Shown in pieces: positions 8,466-15,807 of a stretch of 64,000 nucleotides of DNA (its first letter is position 1; every line of letters starts with the position of its first letter). Position numbers and translations under genes: made by a program. A model generated the notes under the pieces. It was not told where the DNA came from. It did not search any database and saw only the letters and a list, made by a program, of their open reading frames with translations. This DNA comes from Flavobacterium praedii. GTDB lineage: Bacteria > Bacteroidota > Bacteroidia > Flavobacteriales > Flavobacteriaceae. The stretch is from positions 1,203,001 through 1,267,000 of the forward strand of contig NZ_CP113948.1 in the NCBI RefSeq assembly GCF_026810365.1, read 5' to 3'.

Positions 8466-8945
8466 ATGAATACAAAAAAATCTATTAGTGTTTTAAATAC
8501 TTTTATCGGAATCAATAACAATCGGTTTGAAAGTTATATAAAAGCATCAAAGCAAACGAATGAATCCGACTTAATAATATTGTTTCTTGGGTTTCAAGAA
8601 AAAAGCCAAAGATGCACAGCTGAATTGGTTTCTGAAGTTCAAAAATTAGGAGGAAAACCATCAAAAAACTCCTCAGTCAAAATATATTTTTCCCGAATTT
8701 GGTTGCAAATCAATTTAAAATTCAAAATTAATGATCGGGAAGATCTACTAAATCGATGTGAATATGATGCTGATATTACCCTAAAAAAATACCTGGCCGT
8801 ATTGCGTAATAACACAGCGCATTTATCTCCAAAACACCAAAATATATTACATGCACAACATCAATCCATAAAAAAAGAGCATGATACTTTAAAAGGTCTT
8901 GGCGATTTATTGGTAACCTGTAGAAGATTCAACTTAGATGCCTAA
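8466..8945 (+). CDS. PA2169/DUF2383-like four-helix-bundle protein
   Basis: The 159-residue product is helical and soluble. It matches the pattern of the DUF2383 (PA2169) ferritin-like family: an N-terminal helix with LNTFIGINNNRFESY, a central RCTAELVSEVQKLGGKP segment, RCEYDADITLKKY, and a C-terminal histidine-rich helix (HQNILHAQHQSIKKEHD). The family's function is unknown; related proteins appear in stress regulons and may bind metal. A TTG nine bases upstream is in frame, but the ATG at 8466 is the more likely start. It has its own copy of the shared promoter, which places it with dps and csbD. Confidence 0.7.
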   Translation: MNTKKSISVLNTFIGINNNRFESYIKASKQTNESDLIILFLGFQEKSQRCTAELVSEVQKLGGKPSKNSSVKIYFSRIWLQINLKFKINDREDLLNRCEYDADITLKKYLAVLRNNTAHLSPKHQNILHAQHQSIKKEHDTLKGLGDLLVTCRRFNLDA

Positions 8946-9005
8946 ACAATACTCTTCATAAACTAGGGTACATTCTAAATCAACATTACAACTCCTTTTT
9001 AAACC

Positions 9006-9800
9006 ATGAAAAGTCCTGTAAAGATTACAAAAGCTTCAAATACAAAATCCTATCTAAAAAATATTTTTGAAGATATCGGGAAAGCAACGCTATTTACAAC
9101 GCGCTTTTTCAAAGAAGTTGCAAAAGGCCCTTTCGAATTCAAAGAATTTATTTGGCAATGTTACGCAATTGGTTATAAATCCTTACCAATAGTTAGTATT
9201 ACTGGTTTTATAATGGGTTTGGTTCTTACCATACAATCTCGTCCTACAATGGCAAAATTTGGTGCAGAATCCTGGCTACCCAGCATGGTAGGACTTTCAT
9301 TAATTCGTGAGATCGTTCCCGTAATTACAGCCTTAATTTGTGCAGGAAAAATAGCCTCAGGAATTGGAGCCGAATTAGGTTCGATGAAAGTTACCGAACA
9401 AATTGATGCCATGGAAGTTTCGGCAATAAATCCTTATAAATACTTAGTTGCAACCAGAATTATGGCCACCACAATTATGATTCCAATTTTAGTTATTTAT
9501 GCTGATTTTATTGGAATTTATGGTGGATATATCGGATACAATATCCATGAAAACATGGGCTTTTACCGTTATTTCTCCAATGTTTTAGAACATCTTGAGT
9601 TTTTGGACATTTTACCTGCTGTCCTAAAAACTTTTTTCTTTGGTTTTGCAATTGGTTTGGTGGGCTGCTATAAAGGATTTAATGCGGAAAACGGGACCGA
9701 AAGTGTTGGAAAAGCGGCCAATACGGCTGTAGTTACTGCATCATTAACCATATTTATCATTGATATGATTGCCGTTCAAATAACTGATTTATTTTACTAA
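9006..9800 (+). CDS. mlaE: MlaE-type ABC transporter permease
   Basis: The 264-residue membrane protein shows the MlaE/YrbE permease pattern: an amphipathic N-terminal helix, a first membrane segment with GLVLTIQSRPTMAKFGAES, the conserved LIREIVPVITALICAGKIAS stretch and the GAELGSMKVTEQIDAMEV coupling loop, then three more membrane segments. Together with the next two genes it forms an inner-membrane complex that moves phospholipids between inner and outer membrane to preserve lipid asymmetry. Two bases separate its stop from the ATPase start, so the genes are one operon. MlaB and MlaC are not present here, as is common in Bacteroidota. Confidence 0.92.
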   Translation: MKSPVKITKASNTKSYLKNIFEDIGKATLFTTRFFKEVAKGPFEFKEFIWQCYAIGYKSLPIVSITGFIMGLVLTIQSRPTMAKFGAESWLPSMVGLSLIREIVPVITALICAGKIASGIGAELGSMKVTEQIDAMEVSAINPYKYLVATRIMATTIMIPILVIYADFIGIYGGYIGYNIHENMGFYRYFSNVLEHLEFLDILPAVLKTFFFGFAIGLVGCYKGFNAENGTESVGKAANTAVVTASLTIFIIDMIAVQITDLFY

Positions 9801-9802
9801 AC

Positions 9803-10579
9803 ATGATACAGCATAAACCAGTGAAGGAAAAAAAAACAAGCACACAATCTACAGAAATAATTCTAGAACTAAATAATGTTTGCAAATCATTTGGGGATAA
9901 TGCAGTCCTGAAAGGCATTACTCTTTCTGTAAAAAAAGGAGAGAATTTAGTGATTTTAGGCAGGTCTGGATCTGGAAAATCAATCACTATAAAATGTTTG
10001 GTTGGTTTAATTCATGCTGATGAAGGTGAAATCAAAATTTTTGGAACCGAAATCACCAAACTTAATGAAACTGATCTAAATGATATAAGAGTTCGTATTG
10101 GTTTTCTTTTTCAAAATGGTGCCTTGTATGATTCGATGACTGTTAGACAAAATTTGGAATTTACCCTAAAACACCATTCTCCAAATGCATCATCGGAGGA
10201 AATCGAAAAAGCCATAATAGAAGCACTAGAAAGTGTTGGTCTAGAAGAAGCCATTGACAAAATGCCTTCTGAATTGTCTGGTGGAATGCGAAAAAGAATC
10301 GGACTTGCAAGAACCGTTATTATTAAACCCGAAATCATTTTGTATGATGAACCTACAACTGGATTAGACGCAATAACATCTAGAGAAATAAGTGAATTGA
10401 TTTTGTTTGTTCAAAAAAAATACAAAACAACCTCTATTATTATAACTCATGATATGGCCTGTGCCAAAATAACAGCAAACCGAATTATGATTATAAAAGA
10501 TGGTGTTATCTGTGCAGAAGGCAGTTATGCCGAATTAGAAAAAAGCAAGGATGAATGGGTTCGATCTTTTTTTATTTAA
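9803..10579 (+). CDS. mlaF: MlaF-type ABC transporter ATP-binding protein
   Basis: A 258-residue ABC ATPase with Walker A GRSGSGKS (about residue 55), Q-loop FLFQNGALYDSMT, signature LSGGMRKR, Walker B IILYDEPTTGLD and switch histidine ITHD. The FQNGALYDSMTV and SGGMRKRIGLAR variants are typical of the MlaF branch. It powers the MlaE permease. An N-terminal extension of about 20 residues is rich in lysine and threonine. The start at 9803 is the first ATG after the mlaE stop. It is followed by the MCE gene after 19 nt. Confidence 0.92.
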   Translation: MIQHKPVKEKKTSTQSTEIILELNNVCKSFGDNAVLKGITLSVKKGENLVILGRSGSGKSITIKCLVGLIHADEGEIKIFGTEITKLNETDLNDIRVRIGFLFQNGALYDSMTVRQNLEFTLKHHSPNASSEEIEKAIIEALESVGLEEAIDKMPSELSGGMRKRIGLARTVIIKPEIILYDEPTTGLDAITSREISELILFVQKKYKTTSIIITHDMACAKITANRIMIIKDGVICAEGSYAELEKSKDEWVRSFFI

Positions 10580-10598
10580 TTAATAAAACACTCAAATT

Positions 10599-11378
10599 AT
10601 GTATAAAGAATCAGGGTTCACATGGAAATTAGGAATGTTTGTAACTATAGGGTTGATTCTCTTTGTTGGAACCATATACTTTGTTGGAAAACAAAAAAAT
10701 TTATTTGGATCTACTTTTACCCTACAATCACAATTTAAAACAGTAACTGGATTAAAAGTTGGAAATAATGTCCGCTTTTCTGGAATAAATGTCGGAACAG
10801 TAAGTGAAATTACCCTTATCACTGATTCAACTGTAGCCGTAAAATTAATAATTAAAGATGAAGTGCGACGCTTTATAAAAACAGATTCCAAAGCTAGCAT
10901 CGGCTCTGATGGATTAATGGGTGATAAAGTACTTACTATCTCACCTGGGACAAAATCCAATAAAAGCGTAAAAGACAATGCAATTATAGCTTCAATCAAA
11001 GCAATCGAAATTGAAGACATCATGAAAGGTGTAAAAACCACAGTGGATAATGCTTCGATAATAACTGATCAACTTGCCGAATTCAGTTTTAAAATCAACA
11101 ATGGAAAAGGAACTTTATCCAAATTGTTAATGGATGAAAATATGGGTAAAAAACTAAATGCAACAATGTCTAATCTAGAGACAGGAACGAAAGGTTTTAG
11201 TGAGAATATGGATGCCGCTAAACACAACTTTTTATTGAAAGGTTATTTTAACAAAAAGGAAAAAGCCGCAGCCAAAAAACAAGAAAAAATTCAAAAAGAT
11301 AAAGACAAAGCTGCTGCAAAAAAAGAAAAAGAAATTCAGAAAGAATTGGATTTGAAAGACAAAAAGGAAAATCCGTGA
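10599..11378 (+). CDS. mlaD: MlaD-like MCE-domain protein
   Basis: The 259-residue product has one N-terminal membrane anchor (LGMFVTIGLILFVGTIYFVG, residues about 11-30), then an MCE domain (about 36-115) with TGLKVGNNVRFSGINVGTV, followed by a helical region and a charged, alanine-lysine-glutamate-rich coiled-coil tail (about 215-259). MCE proteins form hexameric rings that carry lipids through the periplasm. It is the third gene of the mlaEFD operon. The stop codon lies inside box 1 of the promoter of the next gene (11372-11387), so the coding end and a regulatory site overlap. Confidence 0.88.
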   Translation: MYKESGFTWKLGMFVTIGLILFVGTIYFVGKQKNLFGSTFTLQSQFKTVTGLKVGNNVRFSGINVGTVSEITLITDSTVAVKLIIKDEVRRFIKTDSKASIGSDGLMGDKVLTISPGTKSNKSVKDNAIIASIKAIEIEDIMKGVKTTVDNASIITDQLAEFSFKINNGKGTLSKLLMDENMGKKLNATMSNLETGTKGFSENMDAAKHNFLLKGYFNKKEKAAAKKQEKIQKDKDKAAAKKEKEIQKELDLKDKKENP

Positions 11379-11438
11379 ATTATGATATTTTTTATAGTAA
11401 TAGTATAACATCAAAATATGTTTTCAATATGATCTTTG
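11372..11438 (+). promoter_or_regulatory. Three-part promoter overlapping the end of mlaD (site F)
   Basis: Box 1 TCCGTGAATTATGATA at 11372-11387 overlaps the mlaD stop codon. Box 2 TATAA is at 11404-11408, and GATCTTTG has TTTG at 11435-11438. Gaps are 16 and 26 nt. Box 1 is a weak match (8 of 14), but the spacing is exact and the next gene starts 43 nt later. Confidence 0.5.
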
Positions 11439-11481
11439 TAAAATCAAAATTAAAAGAGGAAAAATAAATTTTCTCTTTGAA

Positions 11482-11994
11482 ATGAAGATGTCAAAAAAAA
11501 TGAAAACAATAAAACTAATTGCCCTAGCCCTATTCTTGTTTACGTCTACAGCAAACCATGCCCAAGTTTCTATTAATGTAAATTTTGGAACACCTCCACA
11601 ATGGGGACCAACTGGTTATTCTGAAGTATCTTATTATTTTTTGCCAGATGTTCAATCCTATTATGATATACGTGCCCAACAATTTATCTTTTTGAATAAC
11701 GGAGTTTGGATAAGATCTCATAATTTACCTAACCGTTATAGAAACTATGATTTATACAATGGATATAAAGTAGTGCTAAATGACTACCACGGTTCAAGAC
11801 CTTATGGCCATTATCAAGAGCATAAAGTAAAATATTATAAAGGATATAATAATGGACATCAAGAGAACTATAGATCGGTTGCGAATTATAAAAAAAATGA
11901 AAATAGAAGCTACAATAACGGCAACCAAGGTAATAGAGATAATGATAATCATCATGATAAAGAAAACAATGGTCATAAAAACGGTAAACATTAA
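11482..11994 (+). CDS. Secreted tyrosine/asparagine-rich hypothetical protein
   Basis: The product has a clear signal peptide ending in NHAQ. In-frame starts at 11482, 11488 and 11500 are possible; 11500 gives the most usual signal peptide. The mature part has a compact segment with SEVSYYFLPDVQSYYDIRAQQFIFLNNGVW, here read as two short pieces (PDVQSYYDI and FIFLNNGVWIRS), followed by a low-complexity tail rich in Tyr, Asn, His, Lys and Gly. Similar small secreted proteins are common in flavobacteria but have no known function. The tail suggests an extracytoplasmic, perhaps surface- or polysaccharide-binding, protein. It has its own stress-type promoter. Confidence 0.65.
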   Translation: MKMSKKMKTIKLIALALFLFTSTANHAQVSINVNFGTPPQWGPTGYSEVSYYFLPDVQSYYDIRAQQFIFLNNGVWIRSHNLPNRYRNYDLYNGYKVVLNDYHGSRPYGHYQEHKVKYYKGYNNGHQENYRSVANYKKNENRSYNNGNQGNRDNDNHHDKENNGHKNGKH

Positions 11995-12005
11995 TTCCTA
12001 ATGTA

Positions 12006-12245
12006 ATGGAGACTATAAATGAGTTGAATAATCAAATTATGAATACTACAATTGTAATACGAAAGGATTATCCTGAGTTATCTAAATACCTTCTTGAAAT
12101 GCCAGAAACTATTCCAGATATTGAAAATCCGGAAATAAACAGAAAAGTGCTAAATGAATATCTAAATTCCTTAAAAGAAATAGTAGATAAATATGCACCA
12201 AATCATAAAATTGACTTTCCAAGTAATATAAAAAAAAGAAAATGA
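12006..12245 (+). CDS. Small hypothetical protein (79 aa)
   Basis: A 79-residue, acidic-to-neutral soluble protein without signal peptide, mostly helical by composition (METINELNNQIMNTT, LNEYLNSLKEIVDKY). The family is not recognised. It lies 11 nt after the preceding secreted protein and its stop overlaps the next start (ATGA at 12242-12245), so it is co-transcribed and translationally coupled with the following gene. That coupling is the best evidence that it is a real gene. Confidence 0.65.
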   Translation: METINELNNQIMNTTIVIRKDYPELSKYLLEMPETIPDIENPEINRKVLNEYLNSLKEIVDKYAPNHKIDFPSNIKKRK

Positions 12246-12631
12246 AAACAGTAAAAAATTTAGGTATTTGGATGGATCATTCCATTGCTCATATCATTGA
12301 ATTTACAGATCAATGGAAAGAAGCGAAAACTATTGAATCCAATTTTACGCATCAAGATAAAGTAGAAAGCCTTGTAAAAAGTGAATCAATAATGCATAAT
12401 AAAGAACAACAGTTCCAAGCAGGATTCTATAAAAAACTAGAAGATCTTATTTTAAATTATAATAATGTCTTACTTTTTGGTCCAACCAATGCAAAAAATG
12501 AACTGTTTAATAGTATCGAAAAAGATCATCGCTTTGCAAATATCAAAATAGAGATTAAAGAAGCCGACAAAATGAATATTAATCAGAAAATCGCATTGGT
12601 AACGGATTACTTTGATGGGGCAAAAAAATAA
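12242..12631 (+). CDS. Conserved hypothetical protein, possibly eRF1-like/host-attachment type
   Basis: A 129-residue soluble protein starting NLGIWMDHSIAHIIEF, with a central helix (FQAGFYKKLEDLILNY) and a later NVLLFGPTNAKNELFNSI strand-turn-helix. The 'exposed W/D strand, then VLLFGP..AK.EL' pattern resembles bacterial eRF1-domain-like translational machinery or host-attachment proteins, which are found in stress gene sets. That relationship is a weak inference from pattern only. It is coupled to the upstream gene by an ATGA overlap and ends before a terminator at 12691. Confidence 0.6.
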   Translation: MKTVKNLGIWMDHSIAHIIEFTDQWKEAKTIESNFTHQDKVESLVKSESIMHNKEQQFQAGFYKKLEDLILNYNNVLLFGPTNAKNELFNSIEKDHRFANIKIEIKEADKMNINQKIALVTDYFDGAKK

Positions 12632-12690
12632 GTATTCTAATAAAAACTTAAATTTAAGACTACGGGAACGTTTGTCAAAAATTTGGTTCA

Positions 12691-12722
12691 AGCCCTGCTA
12701 TTAAAATGGTGGGGCTTTTATA
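12691..12722 (+). terminator. Intrinsic terminator
   Basis: AGCCCTGCTATT pairs with AATGGTGGGGCT (three G-T pairs), with a very short loop, then TTTTAT. It closes the 11482-12631 group. A TTG-initiated frame from 12683 runs through this hairpin and is not used as a start. Confidence 0.7.
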
Positions 12723-12745
12723 TTATTTTTAAAAAATTAAATGTT

Positions 12746-12877
12746 ATGAAATCGCCATCATTGAAGCTGTCGCAATTGAAAATCATCGAATACCAAAACA
12801 AAATAGTAACCGATGAGATAACCACCAATGAAGATCTAGCGAAATATTCCTATAAAAAAATATTATCTACATTATGA
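12746..12877 (+). CDS. Small hypothetical protein (43 aa) coupled to an iron-permease-like gene
   Basis: The ATG at 12746 opens a 43-residue basic peptide (MKSPSLKLSQLKIIEYQNK start). Its TGA stop overlaps the ATG of the next gene at 12874. There is no membrane segment or signal peptide and I do not recognise a family. The 4-nt overlap argues that it is translated; it may act as a leader for the downstream membrane protein. Confidence 0.5.
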   Translation: MKSPSLKLSQLKIIEYQNKIVTDEITTNEDLAKYSYKKILSTL

Positions 12878-13329
12878 ATAAAATATACAGCCATACTGAA
12901 AATCTTTTCGAAAAATTGGTCTCTTTAGCAACTACTATATTAGGAAATTCTATTTCATTTCTAATAGCTTTATGCCTAGTGTTGTTTTGGTGGATCAATA
13001 GTTTGTTTATTAACAACGACACTCATCTTATTATTGGTGACATCATTTTTGGGGTTACTTTCTTAAGTTTATTTATTATCCAGAAATCTTTCAATCGATT
13101 CTCCGCTTCTTTACACCTTAAAATAAACGAATTAGTTTCATCACATGAACCTGCCAGTAATGCAGTAATGAATGCAGAAATCAAGACAGAAAGAGAAATT
13201 ACGGAATTATCAAAAGAGTATTCGGAACTAGCAGAGCAAATTAAAGATTTGAACGAAGAAATTAAAGAGGAATTTAATAGGGAATTGGATAAAACTCTAA
13301 ATGAAGATGAAAATCAAATAAAAGAGTAA
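12874..13329 (+). CDS. Low-affinity iron permease family membrane protein
   Basis: The 151-residue protein has two membrane segments (about residues 20-45 and 52-72), then SFNRFSASLHLKINELVSS, the signature of the bacterial low-affinity iron permease family, and a long charged coiled-coil tail (about 95-150). The family name comes from a yeast iron transporter; transport in bacteria is not well established, and the protein may rather be a small membrane stress protein. It starts inside an ATGA overlap with the preceding 43-residue frame. Confidence 0.8.
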   Translation: MNKIYSHTENLFEKLVSLATTILGNSISFLIALCLVLFWWINSLFINNDTHLIIGDIIFGVTFLSLFIIQKSFNRFSASLHLKINELVSSHEPASNAVMNAEIKTEREITELSKEYSELAEQIKDLNEEIKEEFNRELDKTLNEDENQIKE

Positions 13330-13356
13330 TCAAAATGAAATAATAAGCAGACAAAA

Positions 13357-13423
13357 ACTGTAAATGATATAACTCTTTGCGAGAATTTTATAAGCCTTTT
13401 TTGAACGTATAATCCCATCTTTG
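13357..13423 (+). promoter_or_regulatory. Three-part promoter of the CsbD-like gene (site B)
   Basis: Box 1 ACTGTAAATGATATAA at 13357-13372, box 2 TATAA at 13389-13393, box 3 CATCTTTG with TTTG at 13420-13423. Gaps are 16 and 26 nt. The last 11 bases nearly match those of the dps promoter (TCCCATCTTTG against TACCATCTTTG). The CsbD start codon is 39 nt downstream. Confidence 0.7.
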
Positions 13424-13462
13424 TATAGATGTGAAAATGCTTTCACACTTAATTATAACAAA

Positions 13463-13648
13463 ATGAACACAACAGAACTAAACGGAAATTGGGACGAGCA
13501 AAAAGGTAAATTGAAACAAAAATTTGCTGCGTTGACAGATAATGATTTATTATTTGTTGAAGGAAAAAAAGACGAAATGATGGGTAAACTTCAAATCAAA
13601 TTGGGAAAAACTAAAGAAGAACTTCACAAAATTATTCAAGCACTATAA
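13463..13648 (+). CDS. CsbD family general stress protein
   Basis: Sixty-one residues beginning MNTTELNGNWDEQKGKLKQKF, the CsbD signature (helical, Lys/Glu-rich), with LFVEGKKDEMMGKLQIKLGKT in the middle. CsbD-like proteins are small cytoplasmic proteins induced by general stress; their biochemical role is not known. A frame from a TTG at 13421 would start within the promoter itself, so the ATG at 13463 is chosen. A perfect 17-bp hairpin follows at 13660-13703. Confidence 0.9.
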   Translation: MNTTELNGNWDEQKGKLKQKFAALTDNDLLFVEGKKDEMMGKLQIKLGKTKEELHKIIQAL

Positions 13649-13659
13649 ATAGCTGCTGT

Positions 13660-13706
13660 AAAATGTATCCATTTAATCAGTATTTTTTAAATGGATACAT
13701 TTTTAT
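13660..13706 (+). terminator. Perfect 17-bp hairpin terminator after the CsbD gene
   Basis: Arms at 13660-13676 and 13687-13703 are exact complements around a 10-nt loop, with a T-rich 3' flank. A spurious ATG at 13663 lies inside the stem and is not the start of the next gene. Confidence 0.8.
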
Positions 13707-13737
13707 TCAAAAAAAATCAATTTCAAATATAATTACT

Positions 13738-14202
13738 ATGAAAAAATCAATTTTTACCCTTGCAGTTGCCACTTTTGTTATTGGATCTTCCATTACTAGT
13801 TGCAAACCAAATACCGAAAAAGTTCAAGACGCACAAGAAAATGTTGACAGTGCAAAAGTTGCCGTAACAGTTGCCGAAAACGATTTGGATCAAGCAAAAA
13901 GAGTCGCTACCGCAGAAGAATGGCAAGCATTCAAAGATGAAACCAACGCGAAAATAAATGAAAACAATGCCAAAATTGATGAGTTAAAATTAAAACTTAA
14001 TAAAACGGGTAAAAATATCGATAAAACATACCAAGTAAGTATCGATGCAATGGAACAAAAAAATAAGGATTTAAAAATAAAAATGGATTCTTATAAAAAC
14101 GATGTCAACAGTGATTGGAAATCTTTTAAAAGAGAATTCAACCATGATATGGATGAATTAGGTCAAAGTTTAAAAGACTTTACAGTGAACAACAAAAATT
14201 AA
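13738..14202 (+). CDS. Coiled-coil lipoprotein
   Basis: The 154-residue product has a lipoprotein signal peptide (MKKSIFTLAVATFVIGSSI with lipobox TSC at about residue 22). The mature part is almost entirely helical and rich in Lys, Asp, Asn and Glu, with heptad-like spacing, as in small periplasmic coiled-coil lipoproteins. It probably sits on the inner leaflet of the outer membrane. No family name can be given. The start at 13738 avoids the hairpin of the upstream terminator. It lies in a run of small stress-type genes. Confidence 0.75.
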   Translation: MKKSIFTLAVATFVIGSSITSCKPNTEKVQDAQENVDSAKVAVTVAENDLDQAKRVATAEEWQAFKDETNAKINENNAKIDELKLKLNKTGKNIDKTYQVSIDAMEQKNKDLKIKMDSYKNDVNSDWKSFKREFNHDMDELGQSLKDFTVNNKN

Positions 14203-14274
14203 ATAAATACGTTATGTCGTTGTAATAGTGAATGATTGCAACACATTCTTAATTTTAAATAAAAATCAAAAAAA

Positions 14275-14430
14275 ATGAGCAATCTTCTTTATACAATCGC
14301 AGTTATACTAGTTATTTTTTGGGCAATCGGGTTCTTTGCTTACAGTGCAGGATCCATTATTCACATATTACTTGTTATTGCTTTAATAGCAGTAATATTA
14401 AGAATAATTCAAGGTAGAAAAGTTTTATAA
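14275..14430 (+). CDS. lmo0937 family small membrane protein (51 aa)
   Basis: The frame ATG 14275 to TAA 14428-14430 encodes MSNLLYTIAVILVIFWAIG and a second hydrophobic segment (IIHILLVIALIAVILRI), ending RKVL. This two-helix hairpin with the FFAYSAG turn is typical of the lmo0937/DUF5670 family, tiny inner-membrane proteins seen in general stress gene sets. It is 18 nt upstream of the YtxH gene and likely co-transcribed. Confidence 0.8.
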   Translation: MSNLLYTIAVILVIFWAIGFFAYSAGSIIHILLVIALIAVILRIIQGRKVL

Positions 14431-14448
14431 TTATTAAAAAATAATCAC

Positions 14449-14706
14449 ATGAAAGCAAATAAAATCGCATTAGGAGTCTTGGGTGCAATTGCCACAGGAG
14501 CTGTATTGGGAATATTGTTTGCCCCTGCGAAAGGAGCAGACACCAGAAAAAAAATTCTTCGAAAAGGAAATAATTATGCCGATGATTTGAAGGATAAATT
14601 CGAAAATATATCAGGAACATTAAAAAGCAATTATGAAAAAATGTTCCATGAAGGAAAATCAAAATTAGATAATTTAAAAAACGAATTAAAAAACAGCAGT
14701 ATTTAA
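14449..14706 (+). CDS. YtxH domain-containing protein
   Basis: The 85-residue product begins with a glycine-rich hydrophobic helix (ALGVLGAIATGAVLGILFAP), then KGADTRKKI and an amphipathic lysine-rich helix. This is the YtxH pattern, a single-pass membrane protein of general stress response with unknown mechanism. It is followed by a strong terminator at 14725-14760, which ends the small-protein cluster. Confidence 0.85.
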   Translation: MKANKIALGVLGAIATGAVLGILFAPAKGADTRKKILRKGNNYADDLKDKFENISGTLKSNYEKMFHEGKSKLDNLKNELKNSSI

Positions 14707-14724
14707 TTTTTATTTTAAAGTGTT

Positions 14725-14760
14725 AAAAGCCAAATTGTAAAAAACAGTTTGGCTTTTTTT
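14725..14760 (+). terminator. Intrinsic terminator after the YtxH gene
   Basis: AAAAGCCAAA at 14725-14734 pairs with TTTGGCTTTT at 14748-14757, followed by further T residues. Confidence 0.85.
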
Positions 14761-14887
14761 ATGGCATTAGATAAGTGAAAAAAAATCAATCATGAACGTA
14801 AATGCAAACTAAAAAGTAAAGCCAATTATAAGTCAATCCTTTTTTTGTAAAAAAAATGACTAATTTTACTTTCAAAATTGATTTATA

Positions 14888-15361
14888 ATGAACCCAAACG
14901 AACAAATACTATTTAAATTCTATTCTGCTTTTGCAAATGGTGACGCCAGCACAATGGGTGAATGTTATCATGAAAAAATTCAATTTCAAGATCCCGCTTT
15001 TGGTATATTAAAAGGAGAAGATGCCCGCCAAATGTGGAAAATGTTAACCGAAAAAAGTAACGGAAACAGTACGATTGAGTTTTCAGACCTAAAAGCTGAT
15101 GATTATTCAGGAACAGCCAAATGGATAGCAACTTATATTTTTAGCAAAACCAACAAAAAAGTAGTGAATGTAATTCATTCTGAGTTTAAATTTCAGTATG
15201 GTCTCATCATTAGGCATATCGATAACTTTGATATCTGGAAATGGTCCAAACAAGCATTAGGTTTCAAAGGTTTACTATTGGGATGGACGGGATTTATGCA
15301 AAAACAAATACAAAAACAAGCTTTGTTTGCATTAAAAAATTATAGAATTAAAAATTCCTAA
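14888..15361 (+). CDS. SnoaL-like / NTF2-fold protein
   Basis: The 157-residue protein opens with EQILFKFYSAFANGDASTMGECYHEKIQFQDP in pattern (helix then strand: FYSAFANGDA, CYHEKIQFQDPAF), the hallmark of the SnoaL-like nuclear transport factor 2 family, and ends with HIDNFDIWKWSKQALG. The fold forms a small-molecule pocket; members are isomerases, hydrolases or binding proteins. No substrate can be inferred. The following DinB-like gene starts two bases after its stop, so the two form an operon. Confidence 0.82.
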   Translation: MNPNEQILFKFYSAFANGDASTMGECYHEKIQFQDPAFGILKGEDARQMWKMLTEKSNGNSTIEFSDLKADDYSGTAKWIATYIFSKTNKKVVNVIHSEFKFQYGLIIRHIDNFDIWKWSKQALGFKGLLLGWTGFMQKQIQKQALFALKNYRIKNS

Positions 15362-15363
15362 AG

Positions 15364-15807
15364 ATGATAGAAACTTTAATCACTTTGTTTAATAGAGATC
15401 TCAATAAACTAAAAATTGAGATTCAATCATACCAAAATGAAAGCAAAATTTGGTACACACAAAAAGAAATCTCTAATTCTGCAGGAAATTTATGTTTGCA
15501 TATAATAGGAAATTTAAACACATATATAGGAGCCCAAATAGGAAAAACAAATTACATTAGAAATAGAGAACTTGAATTTTCGAATAAGAATGTGCCAAAA
15601 TCAGTGTTATTAACGCAAATAGATGAAACAATTATAATGCTAAATCATTCTTTAAAAATGGTATCAAATGAAGATTTAATTAAAGAGCACCCTATTTTAA
15701 TTTTTGAAAATAAAACATCAACAGAATTTCTATTAATTCACCTTACAACACATTTGGCATATCATCTAGGTCAAATTAATTTTCATAGAAGATTACTTGA
15801 TAGTTAA
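15364..15807 (+). CDS. DinB-like / DUF1572 four-helix-bundle protein
   Basis: The 147-residue product is helical, with NLCLHIIGNLNTYIG in the first half and LLIHLTTHLAYHLGQINFH near the C-terminus. A histidine in the first motif and two in the last match the metal-binding triad of the DinB/YfiT superfamily. Members include thiol transferases and damage-inducible proteins; the partner thiol is not known here. It is tightly linked to the SnoaL-like gene. Confidence 0.78.
   Translation: MIETLITLFNRDLNKLKIEIQSYQNESKIWYTQKEISNSAGNLCLHIIGNLNTYIGAQIGKTNYIRNRELEFSNKNVPKSVLLTQIDETIIMLNHSLKMVSNEDLIKEHPILIFENKTSTEFLLIHLTTHLAYHLGQINFHRRLLDS

Noticed and set aside
12611..12674. An eighth copy of the shared promoter before the 12746 gene
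   Set aside because: A CGTTTG box is present at 12669-12674, but no TGTAA-like or box 1 sequence is at the right spacing.
12683..12745. TTG start giving a 64-residue protein
   Set aside because: It reads through an intrinsic terminator; the ATG at 12746 is preferred.
13663..13737. Upstream start of the coiled-coil lipoprotein at 13663
   Set aside because: It lies in the stem of the csbD terminator and would spoil the lipoprotein signal peptide beginning at 13738.
14795..14847. A further copy of the shared promoter before the SnoaL-like gene
   Set aside because: AACGTAAATGC resembles box 1, but the second half and the spacing to TTTG do not fit.
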